Of a stretch of DNA of 64,000 nt, positions 25,032 through 34,294 are shown piece by piece. The translations under genes were made by a program, and so were the position numbers. Source of the DNA: UBA8949 sp942493365 (GTDB lineage: Bacteria > Bacillota > Clostridia > Saccharofermentanales > UBA5734); the NCBI GenBank assembly GCA_942493365.1, contig OW818697.1:1612001-1676000 (forward strand), in the 5' to 3' direction. The stretch's first letter is position 1. Every line of letters starts with the position of its first letter. The notes under the pieces were generated by a model that saw only the letters and a list, made by a program, of their open reading frames with translations, had not been told where the DNA came from and searched no databases.

Positions 25032-27509
25032 ATGGAAAATGAACACTCGCAAAACACCAACGAACCTCCCCGTCACGCCCTGCGGATCGCCGTGCGCACG
25101 TTGGCCGAGACGGTGCATCGCCAAGGCGGGCTGGCCGGACCGCTCTACAGCGGCGTCAGCTCGGCCGACGGCATCCGGCTGCACCAGCGCTTCGTCAGGT
25201 TGCTGGGCGAACGACATCCGGACGCGACGGTCACCGCCGAGCTGGCGCTGAACACGCTCTATTCCAGCGCGGAGTTTGACCTGCAAATCAGCGGTCGCTG
25301 TGATGCTTTGCTGCAGTTGAATGATGATATCTGCCTGATCGAAGCCAAATCCTTCACCGGCCCCGCCGACCGTTTGCCGCGCGAGGGTGAGCCGACGCAT
25401 TGGGCGCAGGCCAAACTTTATGCCTGGCTTTTTTTGGAAACGCGCCCGGAGCTCCGACAGCTGTCGGTCGGTCTGGCCTATTTGTCTTTGGAATCCGCCG
25501 ATGCTGTTGAAATGCAGCGTTTGCAGACGCGAGAAGAACTGTCAGCCTTTTTTCTCGAAACCTGCCGCGTCTATCTGGACTTCACTGGTGACCTGTTGAA
25601 AAGCAAGCTGCGCCGCGACCAGAGCGGGCTGGACTGCCGCTTCCCCTACCCCGATCTGCGTGCTGGTCAGAAGCAGTTCATGCGCGAAGTCATCGGGGCG
25701 GCCCGGCAGAAAAGCGCTGTATTTATCCAAGCGCCGACCGGCACCGGCAAAACGATGGCGGCGCTTTATCCCGCGGTCAAGGCCGTGGCCAATCATTTGG
25801 CTGATCATTGCTTTTACCTGACCGCCATGACCTCGACGCGCCTGGTGGCGCTGCGCGCGCTTGAAGATTTGCAGAAAGCCGGACTGCTGATGAAGGGCGT
25901 CGTGCTTTATGCCAAGGAAAAACTTTGTCTGGAACCTGAACTGTATTGCGACAGCCGTCAGTGTTCATTCGCGACATCTTATTACGATCATCTGCCGGCA
26001 GCGCTGCGTGAGCTGTTTTTGCTGGAAAACGTCAGCCGGGATGAAGTCCTGACTTGCGCCAAAAAGCACAAAGTCTGTCCGTTCGAGCTGTCGTTGGACA
26101 TTGCGTTGTACTGCGAAATCATCATTTGCGACTATAATTATGCTTTTGACCCCCGTATCAAGCTGGACCGCTTCTTTGGCAGCGATGCCCGCACCCAGCT
26201 GCTGCTGATCGACGAGGCACACAACCTGCCGGCGCGCTCGCGGGAGATGTTCAGTGCCGCCCTGGACAGCGACAGCCTTCTCGCAGCGCTGGCAGCTATT
26301 GACGGACTGTCGCCGCAGCTGACGCAGTCATTGGGCATCCTGCAAGGCTACATGGCACGTCTGGCCCAGGAACTGTCCGGCAACGAGCCCGGTATCGATC
26401 GGGTCGAAAAGGGCATCACCCGCAATGCCGTCATGATCGCTGACAATTTTCGCGCCACCCGCGAATTGCCGGCGACCCTGCTGGCCATGCTCGGGCGCTT
26501 TTCATACCTTTGCCGTCAGTTTCTCGATCAGCACGCGGACTTTCCAGGTCGGCGAAAGCTGCTGGATTTCTATTTCAGCGGTTTATACTTCAGCCGCGTG
26601 GTTGAAGAGTTTTTTGACCTGACCTATGTGACGACGTTTCAGCTGGTCGGCCGCAAGCTGTCGATTCAAATGCTCTGCCTGGACGCCGCCGAAAAGCTGG
26701 CCCGAACATACCGCAGTCTGCATGCCGCAGCTTTTTTCTCAGCCACGCTGTCACCGATCAATTACTATGTCGGCCTGCTGCACGGCAGCAGCCAAACCGC
26801 GCAGCCACAGACGCTGCTGCTGGGGTCACCCTTCCCGCCCGAAAACCTCCTGGTCATGGTCTGCAGCAATCTGTCGACCCGCTTCAAACAGCGGCAGGAG
26901 ACCGTGCAGCCAATTTTGCAGATGATCCTGCAGGCCGTTGGCCAGCGAACGGCCAACTATCTGGTTTATGTGCCTTCCTTTGCCTACCTGTCGATGCTGC
27001 GCGGGTTGATCCGGGTGGCGCCGGAACACGCGGAAATTGACTGGATGTTTCAGCAGTCGGACATGAGCGAGTCGCTGCGCCGCAAGTTTCTCAACCGTTT
27101 TGAGACGTTTGGTCAGAAAACCCTCGTTGCTGTCGCCGTCATGGGCGGCGTCTTTTCCGAAGGCATCGATCTGGTCGGTGAAAAGCTGGCCGGCGTTGTC
27201 GTCGTCGGTGTCGGCTTGCCGCAGATCAGTCCCGAACGCGAAATCATGAAGCAATACTATGCCGAGTCGCTGGGCAGCGGCTATGAATACGCCTACGTCT
27301 ATCCGGGGTTCAACAAAGTCCAGCAGGCCGCAGGCCGCGTCATTCGCACCGAAAACGATCGCGGTTTCATCCTGCTGATCGATGACCGCTTTGCCACGCC
27401 GGAATACGTCAGCCTCTTTCCAAACGAATGGCAGCCGGTCGCGGTTGCCGACCCCGCCGAATTGTCAGAGCATCTCAACGAATTCTGGGATCAGGTTGCA
27501 GGCCCTTGA
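25032..27509 (+). CDS. XPD/DinG-type helicase with N-terminal PD-(D/E)XK nuclease domain
   Basis: 825 residues. The first 150 carry a RecB/Cas4-like nuclease core: D91 (GRCDALL), E104-A-K106, and Q126. The helicase follows: Walker A APTGTGKT (234-241), four Fe-S cysteines likely C299, C306 or C311, C342 and C349, the DEAH box D394-E-A-H397, and the arginine-finger motif QAAGRVIRTENDRG near the C-terminus. This is the Rad3/XPD superfamily 2 type of 5'-3' helicase, joined to a putative nuclease. The C-terminus overlaps the convergent recO by 19 bases. A role in DNA repair or processing is inferred. Confidence 0.9.
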   Translation: MENEHSQNTNEPPRHALRIAVRTLAETVHRQGGLAGPLYSGVSSADGIRLHQRFVRLLGERHPDATVTAELALNTLYSSAEFDLQISGRCDALLQLNDDICLIEAKSFTGPADRLPREGEPTHWAQAKLYAWLFLETRPELRQLSVGLAYLSLESADAVEMQRLQTREELSAFFLETCRVYLDFTGDLLKSKLRRDQSGLDCRFPYPDLRAGQKQFMREVIGAARQKSAVFIQAPTGTGKTMAALYPAVKAVANHLADHCFYLTAMTSTRLVALRALEDLQKAGLLMKGVVLYAKEKLCLEPELYCDSRQCSFATSYYDHLPAALRELFLLENVSRDEVLTCAKKHKVCPFELSLDIALYCEIIICDYNYAFDPRIKLDRFFGSDARTQLLLIDEAHNLPARSREMFSAALDSDSLLAALAAIDGLSPQLTQSLGILQGYMARLAQELSGNEPGIDRVEKGITRNAVMIADNFRATRELPATLLAMLGRFSYLCRQFLDQHADFPGRRKLLDFYFSGLYFSRVVEEFFDLTYVTTFQLVGRKLSIQMLCLDAAEKLARTYRSLHAAAFFSATLSPINYYVGLLHGSSQTAQPQTLLLGSPFPPENLLVMVCSNLSTRFKQRQETVQPILQMILQAVGQRTANYLVYVPSFAYLSMLRGLIRVAPEHAEIDWMFQQSDMSESLRRKFLNRFETFGQKTLVAVAVMGGVFSEGIDLVGEKLAGVVVVGVGLPQISPEREIMKQYYAESLGSGYEYAYVYPGFNKVQQAAGRVIRTENDRGFILLIDDRFATPEYVSLFPNEWQPVAVADPAELSEHLNEFWDQVAGP

Positions 27510-28264
27510 ATCGAAAGTGCTTCGAGGTCTTTGAGCAAATTGAGCCGCGAATAGGACTTCTCCATTTGGTGGGTCAGATAACGATCGGATAAATTGATAA
27601 AATCGCGGCGGGCTTCCGGACTGAGCCGACAATTGAACAGCCTTTCCAGCGGAGCGTCCAAGGCATGTTGCAGGCTGGCCAATGCGCCTGCTGATAAGGT
27701 CGATGAATCGCCTGTTTTTTGTCGACAGCCCGGTCGATCGCAAAGGGTGCCGCAGGCCTTGATGCTGAAACGTGCGTTTTCACCGATCGCCTCGCCGCAT
27801 TGGACGCAAAGGTCCACGCAGGGGGAAAAGCCGATTACAGCCAAAAGACGCATCTGCGCCAGATGAACGGTCAGCAGCGGATCAGGTAACGCTTGCAGGG
27901 CTTGCAGACTGAAGGCCCAAAGCCGATAAACATCCGGCTGTGCAGCCGCGTCGCGCGTGGCGTCGAGCAGAACCTCGGCCAGATGAGCCGCGCAGACCAG
28001 GCGGTCGAGATCCTGCTGCAGCTGGGAAAAGGACTCGATCAATTCAGCGCCGTTTACTGTGTAATGGCCTTTGTTGACAAACAGCTCAAATTCGCTGAGG
28101 GCAAAGATCTGGGTTGTCATCAGCAATTGGCTGCGCGTCCGCCGCGCGCCGCGCGCCGAAGCGCTGATCAGGCCGTAATCGGCCGTCAGAATATTGATGA
28201 TGCGGTCGGCTTCACCGACGGGCACTTCACGGATGACAAAGCCCTTGAGTTTTAGATGCGGCAT
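27491..28264 (-). CDS. recO: DNA repair protein RecO
   Basis: 257 residues from the ATG at 28264, which gives the family's normal N-terminus (OB fold, LKGFVIREVPVGEADRIINI). The middle and end are helical with a zinc site: C-x2-C (CVQC), then C-x3-C-x4-C spacing in ACGTLCDRPGC. RecO loads RecA with RecF/RecR and anneals single strands. It is the last gene of the phoH-HD-ybeY-era-recO unit, 13 bases after era. Confidence 0.93.
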   Translation of the reverse strand: MPHLKLKGFVIREVPVGEADRIINILTADYGLISASARGARRTRSQLLMTTQIFALSEFELFVNKGHYTVNGAELIESFSQLQQDLDRLVCAAHLAEVLLDATRDAAAQPDVYRLWAFSLQALQALPDPLLTVHLAQMRLLAVIGFSPCVDLCVQCGEAIGENARFSIKACGTLCDRPGCRQKTGDSSTLSAGALASLQHALDAPLERLFNCRLSPEARRDFINLSDRYLTHQMEKSYSRLNLLKDLEALSIQGPAT

Positions 28265-28277
28265 GCAAGCACCTGTC

Positions 28278-29240
28278 TCATTTCTTGATTTCGTAGCCCA
28301 AATTACGCAGGATACCCGTTCGATTGCGCCAGTCTTCCCTGACCTTGACATGCAGTTCGAGATAGCAGCGGCAATTCAGCAGCGACTCGATTTGGATGCG
28401 GGCACCCGTGCCGATGTTGACGAGTTTTGATCCACCCTTGCCGATCAGAATGCCTTTGTGTGAATCTTTATCGCAATAGATCGAAGCGCTGATTCGCACC
28501 AGATCACGTTCAATGTCAGCATCTTCCTCGATCGGTTGGCCATCGGCCATCTCTTCAAAGGATTCGACCTCGACCGCTGTGCCGTGCGGAATTTCCTCGC
28601 TGGTCATCAGCAGGATCTGCTCGCGGATCAGTTCGGCGCAGATCGAACGCTCGGTTTGATCGGTGACACTGTCGACCGGAAAATAGCGCGGACCTTCGGG
28701 TAACAGGCTCTGGATGACCTTGATCAGTTCGGGTACGCCATCGCCGGTTCTGGCCGAGACCGGAATCAGCGCGGCAAAATTGTAGGCGGCCGCATAATCG
28801 GTCAGCAGCGGCAGCAAGGCTTCCTTGACCGTATGGTCGACTTTGTTCAAAACCAGAATGACTGGTTTGTTCAGCTTGGCCGCTTTTTCCAATATGCCCG
28901 CTTCGATCTTGGGTACGCCGCGGCCGGTTCTCGATTCGGTCGCGCCTTCAGCGTCAATCAGCAAGAGAATAATATCCCCATCGGCCAACGCGGTGGCGGC
29001 GCAGGACATCATGTACTCACCCAGTTGGGTGCGCGGCTGATGCAGACCAGGGGTGTCGAGAAAAATGATCTGACTGTTCTCGTCATCGACAACCGCCCGG
29101 ACAACCTGGCGTGTTGTCTGAGCCTTGGGCGAGGTTATGGCCAACCGGATGCCGGCGAGCCTGTTGAGCAGGGTCGATTTACCGACATTGGGGCGGCCAA
29201 TCAGGCTGACAAAACCTGATCTGAAGTTAGGTGTGTTCAT
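28278..29240 (-). CDS. era: GTPase Era
   Basis: 320 residues. The GTPase motifs are GRPNVGKSTLLN (G1), DTPGLH (G3) and NKVDH (G4). The C-terminal KH domain contains the family segment GKGGSKLVNIGTGAR. Era binds 16S rRNA near the 3' end during 30S assembly. The start overlaps the ybeY stop (ATGA). Confidence 0.97.
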   Translation of the reverse strand: MNTPNFRSGFVSLIGRPNVGKSTLLNRLAGIRLAITSPKAQTTRQVVRAVVDDENSQIIFLDTPGLHQPRTQLGEYMMSCAATALADGDIILLLIDAEGATESRTGRGVPKIEAGILEKAAKLNKPVILVLNKVDHTVKEALLPLLTDYAAAYNFAALIPVSARTGDGVPELIKVIQSLLPEGPRYFPVDSVTDQTERSICAELIREQILLMTSEEIPHGTAVEVESFEEMADGQPIEEDADIERDLVRISASIYCDKDSHKGILIGKGGSKLVNIGTGARIQIESLLNCRCYLELHVKVREDWRNRTGILRNLGYEIKK

Positions 29241-29767
29241 TTTTGTGCTCCTCTTCCCAGACCCAATTGGTCCAGGATTGCTTTTTGTTTGCGTAACATT
29301 GCTTTTTCTTCGTTTTCATCGATGTGGTCGTACCCGACCAGATGCAGCAGGCCATGAACCATTAAAAAGGCGATTTCCCGTGCCGGCGAGTGTCCGTAAG
29401 CCTCAGCCTGGCTGAAGACGCGATCCAGTGAGACAACAATGTCGCCAAGCAGCACAGTTGGCTGCTCCGGATGGTCCGGATCAAAATCTTCGACGCCGGG
29501 TACCTTGATCAGCTGGCCTTCTGCGGCATCCAGCATCGGAAAGGACAGGACGTCGGTCAGGCTGTCGACCTGGCGCGTCTCGCGATTAATTCGCCGCATG
29601 ATGCGCGGCCCGGCAAAGGTGACTGTCACCGAGGTGTCAATGTCCAGCCGTTTGAATTGGCGGCCGATCAGGGTGGCATTCAGGGCTGCTGGCAGTGCGC
29701 GGCTGATCAATTGGCGCCATTCGGCGACCGGATATTTACTCTGCTGATTGACGTATTGGACGATCAT
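29237..29767 (-). CDS. ybeY: Endoribonuclease YbeY
   Basis: 176 residues. The zinc motif is H-G-L-L-H-L-V-G-Y-D-H (H-x3-H-x5-H), near residue 137. The segment RRINRETRQVDSLTDVLSFP is typical. YbeY matures 16S rRNA ends and takes part in ribosome quality control. It overlaps the upstream HD-domain gene by 32 bases and era by four. Confidence 0.95.
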   Translation of the reverse strand: MIVQYVNQQSKYPVAEWRQLISRALPAALNATLIGRQFKRLDIDTSVTVTFAGPRIMRRINRETRQVDSLTDVLSFPMLDAAEGQLIKVPGVEDFDPDHPEQPTVLLGDIVVSLDRVFSQAEAYGHSPAREIAFLMVHGLLHLVGYDHIDENEEKAMLRKQKAILDQLGLGRGAQK

Positions 29768-31835
29768 CGGGATACTTCACCCTTTCATGAAAATGGCCGG
29801 TGTAGACCTGTAAATAGGCCTCGACCAGAACTTCAACATCGTGATAAGACAAACCGGACGCAATCAGTTGGTCTTGTTCGTTTTTGGTTTTGATGATTTT
29901 TCGGATCAATTTTTCGGCATCCTCGAGCTTGTTCGTGCCCGTGGATTTCATCGCCGCCTCCACCGAGTCTGAGAGCATGACAATCGCCGACTCACGGCTT
30001 GATGGAATCGGACAGCGATACTTGAAACGCGTCGGATCAGGGTCTGGCCGATTGCCGTCCTCTGCGCCTTTAAGCGCTTTGTAGAGAAAATAGGTTTGCG
30101 CGGTCGATCCGTGATGTTCGTAGATAATTTTCAGAATCGGCCCCGGCAAGCGATAGCGGCGGCCAATACGCAGGCCGGCTTCGGGGTGATTGAGTATCAT
30201 CTCGGCGCTTTCTTCCGGCGTAAGGAAATCATGCGGGTTTTCCCCTTCCTGGTTTTCCGTGAACATCAGCGGATTTTCCAGTTTGCCGATGTCGTGGTAA
30301 TACGAGCCAACTCGAGCCAGCAAGGCATTGGCCCCGATGGCCAACGCGCCGGCGTCGGCCAGGTTGGCCACCATCATGCTGTGCTGGGAACTGCCGGGTG
30401 CTTCGACAAACAGCCGCCGCAGCAGCGGATGCCCGGGCTGGGAGAGCTCAATCAGGCGCATGGGCGATACCGAATTGAACAACATTTCAAAAAGCGGCAT
30501 GATACCGATGGCCGCGATGACCGACAAGGCACCGCTCAAAGCAGCGTAGCCGCAGTTCAGCGAGATGTCGGCCCAGGTCTCACGTTGGAGCAGGCCATAG
30601 GAAATGGTCGCGATAAAATTGGCGCCCGCCGTCGTGATGATGATAAAGGCATAATTGTCCTTGCGGATGATGCCGCGCGTGAAAAGGGATGCCACCAGGC
30701 AGCCGCACATTGCGACGACCAAGAAAATCGGGTTGAAATTGGTCATCGGCAAGATGGCGGCCGTCAAGGCCAGCGAGAGAATGAGGGAGGCACGGAAGCC
30801 AAAATAGGAGGAGATCAGCACCGCTGCAAAGTAGACTGGCGGCGACAGCGGCGCGCCCCGGGTTGTATAGACCGAAACGAGCAGCGGAATCAGCAGGGCC
30901 AGCGCAAGCGCCGCGAAATCGCTGACCGTTTTGATTGTTTCCTTTTCATAGTGCTTGATGTAAAAGCCGGTCATGCTGATCAAAAGCAGCAGGAGCAGGG
31001 CAATGCCGGCCAAATAGACAAAATCCAGACCGCCGCCGTCGATCAGTGACAGATCAAGGAGCAGGGCAAACGTGTCGTCGGTTATGATGTCACCCACCGA
31101 AACGATGCGGCTGCCCTTTTCGATCAGGACCGGGTTGGACAGGATTTTGTTGTAGGCGGCATCGCGGGCATTTTTGCTGGCGGCTTCGTCATAAACCACA
31201 TTGGATTTCAGCAGAAATCCCAGGGTGGTTTCAATAATCCGACTGTCATCTTTGTTGAAGGCCAAAGAGTTTTCCAGTTCGGTAATCTTTTCTGTCAATG
31301 AGTTTATCAAGCCCGCATCATCGACTTTATCCAGCATAATTAAATTGGCGATGGAAACAGCGTGATCTTTTACACTGGCAAATCTCTCATTGTCCAGACT
31401 GGCGTAAATCAAAGCATCGGTTTGCGCCAGGACGATGCCAAACTGGCTGTTTACCTGCTCAACGATCTGCCCGGCCAGCTCGGCTGTCGTTATTCTGTCG
31501 GCACCGGCCGTCGGCAATGCAGCCCGCGCAGCTCTCAATTCCGTAATCAACGCAAAGAAATCGCTGACACTTTCATTGACAGCGTTCGCTCGCTCAACCG
31601 AGCGCAGCATAACATCCGGCACCTCCGCCGCTGCTTTTTCTGCTCGGATTTGCGTTTCAACCTTGTCGACGACGCTGCGCGGCGCGGCAATATCAACATT
31701 GCTGGCATCGCCGACCTTGAGATTGTATTTTTGCTGAATAGAGCCAATGTAGACAGCCAAAACAACCGTTGCAAACAAAATGACAGACAGGATGATGATC
31801 AGAAATCGTTTGAAGCCAGAAGTCATTTTGGGCAT
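29736..31835 (-). CDS. 7TM-HD domain phosphodiesterase (PgpH/YqfF type)
   Basis: 699 residues from the ATG with GGGAGG nine bases upstream. Architecture: N-terminal transmembrane segment, an extracytoplasmic domain of about 240 residues (7TMR-HDED type), seven transmembrane segments (roughly 260-450), then a cytosolic HD domain with YYHDIGKLENPLMF and the downstream HPEAG and HHGS segments. In Listeria the homologue PgpH degrades cyclic di-AMP. That activity is likely here but inferred. It sits two bases after the phoH stop. Confidence 0.93.
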   Translation of the reverse strand: MPKMTSGFKRFLIIILSVILFATVVLAVYIGSIQQKYNLKVGDASNVDIAAPRSVVDKVETQIRAEKAAAEVPDVMLRSVERANAVNESVSDFFALITELRAARAALPTAGADRITTAELAGQIVEQVNSQFGIVLAQTDALIYASLDNERFASVKDHAVSIANLIMLDKVDDAGLINSLTEKITELENSLAFNKDDSRIIETTLGFLLKSNVVYDEAASKNARDAAYNKILSNPVLIEKGSRIVSVGDIITDDTFALLLDLSLIDGGGLDFVYLAGIALLLLLLISMTGFYIKHYEKETIKTVSDFAALALALLIPLLVSVYTTRGAPLSPPVYFAAVLISSYFGFRASLILSLALTAAILPMTNFNPIFLVVAMCGCLVASLFTRGIIRKDNYAFIIITTAGANFIATISYGLLQRETWADISLNCGYAALSGALSVIAAIGIMPLFEMLFNSVSPMRLIELSQPGHPLLRRLFVEAPGSSQHSMMVANLADAGALAIGANALLARVGSYYHDIGKLENPLMFTENQEGENPHDFLTPEESAEMILNHPEAGLRIGRRYRLPGPILKIIYEHHGSTAQTYFLYKALKGAEDGNRPDPDPTRFKYRCPIPSSRESAIVMLSDSVEAAMKSTGTNKLEDAEKLIRKIIKTKNEQDQLIASGLSYHDVEVLVEAYLQVYTGHFHERVKYPDDRPIRQSAE

Positions 31836-31836
31836 G

Positions 31837-32796
31837 CTAGTTACCTCCCTGCTGGCCAATTTTTTCGTACGCCCTGATAATGCGCTGGACCAGGGCATTG
31901 CGGACCACATCGCGCTGGGTCAGTTCAACGAACGCCAGGCCTTCGACATCTTGCAGAATATTGCGGGCTTCTTTCAAGCCCGATCGTTTGCTGGGCGGCA
32001 GATCGATTTGCGTGATATCCCCCGTGACAACTGCCCGCGAGTTGAAACCGAGACGGGTCAGAAACATTTTCATTTGTTCTGGTGTAGTATTTTGCGCTTC
32101 GTCAAGAATGATAAAGGCTTCATCGAGGGTTCGACCGCGCATGTAGGCCAGCGGCGAGACCTCAATCAGTCCTTTTTCCAGATTTCTCAGATAGTTTTCA
32201 GCGCCCATCAGTTCATGCAAAGCATCAAAAAGGGGCCGCATATAGGGGTCAACCTTGGTCTGTAAATCACCCGGCAGAAAGCCCAGATTTTCACCAGCTT
32301 CAACGGCCGGCCGGGTCAGGATGATCCGACCGACTTCACGGGCCCGAAAGGCGTTGACGGCCATGGCGACGGCCAAAAAGGTCTTGCCGGTGCCGGCCGG
32401 TCCGATGGCAAAGGTGATTTCGTGTTGGCGAATCGCCTGAACGTAATCGCGCTGCCCGATGGTCTTGCTGCGGATCGGGCGTCCTTTTGCCGTCACACAG
32501 ACGCAGTCCGGTGTATAGCCGATCACTTGCTCAAGGTTGCCATCACGCGCGGTATCACAGAGGTAGGTCACCAATTGGAGGTTAACCGGGTGGTTTTGGC
32601 GCTCGATTTCCAAAAGTCGTTCGCAAACCGCCAGGGCTTTCACCAAATTCTCTTCATCACCCTGCAGTAGCATGCCTTGATCAGTTACTTCAATATTGAC
32701 ATCCAGCAGTTGTTCAATGATCTCCAGATGACCATTGCAACTGCCAAATACCGACTGCGCCGCCGTGGTGTTTTCGACCCGGATCTTTTTCTCCAT
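31837..32796 (-). CDS. phoH: PhoH-family ATPase
   Basis: 319 residues. The Walker A motif is GPAGTGKTFLA and Walker B is FIILDEAQNTT. The arrangement RPAVEAGENLGFLPGDLQ is typical of PhoH-like proteins. It heads the phoH-HD-ybeY-era-recO block, an order common in Bacillota. Family members are linked to RNA metabolism and are often beside YbeY. It has AGGGGAG before the start. Confidence 0.93.
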   Translation of the reverse strand: MEKKIRVENTTAAQSVFGSCNGHLEIIEQLLDVNIEVTDQGMLLQGDEENLVKALAVCERLLEIERQNHPVNLQLVTYLCDTARDGNLEQVIGYTPDCVCVTAKGRPIRSKTIGQRDYVQAIRQHEITFAIGPAGTGKTFLAVAMAVNAFRAREVGRIILTRPAVEAGENLGFLPGDLQTKVDPYMRPLFDALHELMGAENYLRNLEKGLIEVSPLAYMRGRTLDEAFIILDEAQNTTPEQMKMFLTRLGFNSRAVVTGDITQIDLPPSKRSGLKEARNILQDVEGLAFVELTQRDVVRNALVQRIIRAYEKIGQQGGN

Positions 32797-32807
32797 GCCG
32801 TTCTCCC

Positions 32808-33524
32808 CTATTCGCCGTCAGGAATCAGCAAATCGATCTTGAAGGCGATACTGTCTTCACCCAAGGCTCGAATGGTTAATTCGGGCAAAGCTTCAATACT
32901 GATATCGTATTGGTCATTTTCATATTTGATGTTGCTCAAAATTGAATCACGATCGCCGTAGAGGATGTCCAGGATGTATTTCTCATCGGAAGGATTGGTA
33001 ATGGCCTTGATGGTAAACGTCGCATTGCCAACGAAATTCTTGCCATTGATGACAATTGAATCCCCATTATCCTTGATTTCCGACATAGCAACGATGCGTT
33101 CGTCGTTGACGGATATCGCCTGAGCGCCAATGCTGCGCAGATCATCCACAAAACGGAGCAGGATGCCGACATTGACGCTGATGTCCTGTGCGCAGCTGAT
33201 TCTGATTTCAATGCCATAATTCTTGACTTCGCGCAAACCGGCAAAAATAGCAGCACGTTCTTTTTCGTTGATAATCGACTGAATCTGAACATCGCCAGCT
33301 GCCTTGTCGTTTTCCAGCAGACTGCAGTACTTGTTAAGATCAAAATTTCGCTTCGAAAGTTCTTCATTCTTGTTGGCGTATTCAATGATTTTTTCCTGCA
33401 GCTCAGACAAGCTGTACTCGGACAAATTGTCCAGATTGACGTTTTTCATCTGGAGCGCGATCAGGATCCCCAGAATAACGCAAACCACCGTAAAAGCAAC
33501 TGATTTTAGAGCATTGGGTTTCAT
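32808..33524 (-). CDS. DUF881 protein, second copy
   Basis: 238 residues: one N-terminal transmembrane segment (about 9-25), a predicted coiled coil (roughly 35-75, ending KNEELSKRNFDLNK), and a DUF881 domain of about 150 residues with SIGAQAISVNDERI. It is translationally coupled to a second DUF881 gene upstream (ATGA) and lies 11 bases before phoH. DUF881 proteins occur in pairs near division genes in Gram-positive bacteria, but their function is unknown. The pair probably forms a membrane-anchored complex. Confidence 0.88.
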   Translation of the reverse strand: MKPNALKSVAFTVVCVILGILIALQMKNVNLDNLSEYSLSELQEKIIEYANKNEELSKRNFDLNKYCSLLENDKAAGDVQIQSIINEKERAAIFAGLREVKNYGIEIRISCAQDISVNVGILLRFVDDLRSIGAQAISVNDERIVAMSEIKDNGDSIVINGKNFVGNATFTIKAITNPSDEKYILDILYGDRDSILSNIKYENDQYDISIEALPELTIRALGEDSIAFKIDLLIPDGE

Positions 33525-34294
33525 GGCGCAACGACCTCCAGCCTGTCAATGTATTTTTCGATATTATCGGCCTCAGCAAAGGCCGGGATTACGATACGAT
33601 CAGATTTTTCGTAGCTAATTTTGATCATGTTGGTCGCTTGTCTGGTGTTGAAGTCCTGATCGTTAAAAACTGCCGTTGCCAGGGCCTCTGGATCGCCAAG
33701 GGCGATGATGACGTATGGCGGACTCAATCGTTCCTGGTTGCAGCGAATGGTCAGGCCGATGCAGTCAATGTTGGACGCATTGGTGAACCGGTTGCCGTTG
33801 ATGGAAAATGCCGCTGCGCCGGCGCCATTGAGCAGCTCAAGGGCATGTCGCACATTGAAATCATGGACAATCATATCCGGCAATTCAAAATCGTCCAGAA
33901 TCAGGATCAGGCCGGGCCCGCTAACCTCAGTCAAGCCTGCCAATATCCTGGCCTTTTCCAATTCGGCCTGCAGTTCGCCTTGGCCTGAATTGATCAGCAG
34001 TTGGTCAATCATCGCCGTCTTTTGCAGCGTAAGTTTTGCGTTTTCATCTTGCAAGGCCTGAAAATGCGACTGATACTCGGCCAAATTCTGCTGCCGTTGT
34101 TCAAAAAGCTCGACCAGATTGCGATTGGGATTATCCGCGCGCACCGTCATGATGTGACTCATCAGAATAATACCGAAGCCCAGCATCAGCACGAACATCA
34201 GGAATTTTTGCTGGAAACGCTGGCTGGAAAAATACTGGCTGAGATATGGTTGCCAATCTTTCTTGACGCGCGGGTTTTTTCCCAGGCGGTTCAT
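33521..34294 (-). CDS. DUF881 protein, first copy
   Basis: 257 residues: a basic N-terminus, one transmembrane segment (about 33-52), a coiled coil (about 58-100), then a DUF881 domain with the family segment LLNGAGAAAFSINGNRFT and the ending DRLEVVAP. It overlaps rluD upstream and its DUF881 paralogue downstream by four bases each. The two copies share domain order but little direct sequence, so the duplication is old. Confidence 0.88.
   Translation of the reverse strand: MNRLGKNPRVKKDWQPYLSQYFSSQRFQQKFLMFVLMLGFGIILMSHIMTVRADNPNRNLVELFEQRQQNLAEYQSHFQALQDENAKLTLQKTAMIDQLLINSGQGELQAELEKARILAGLTEVSGPGLILILDDFELPDMIVHDFNVRHALELLNGAGAAAFSINGNRFTNASNIDCIGLTIRCNQERLSPPYVIIALGDPEALATAVFNDQDFNTRQATNMIKISYEKSDRIVIPAFAEADNIEKYIDRLEVVAP

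Noticed and set aside
23339..27509. Prophage or integrative element
   Set aside because: The region has accessory-type genes, but there is no integrase, no terminase or structural gene, and no flanking direct repeat next to tRNA-Leu(CAG).
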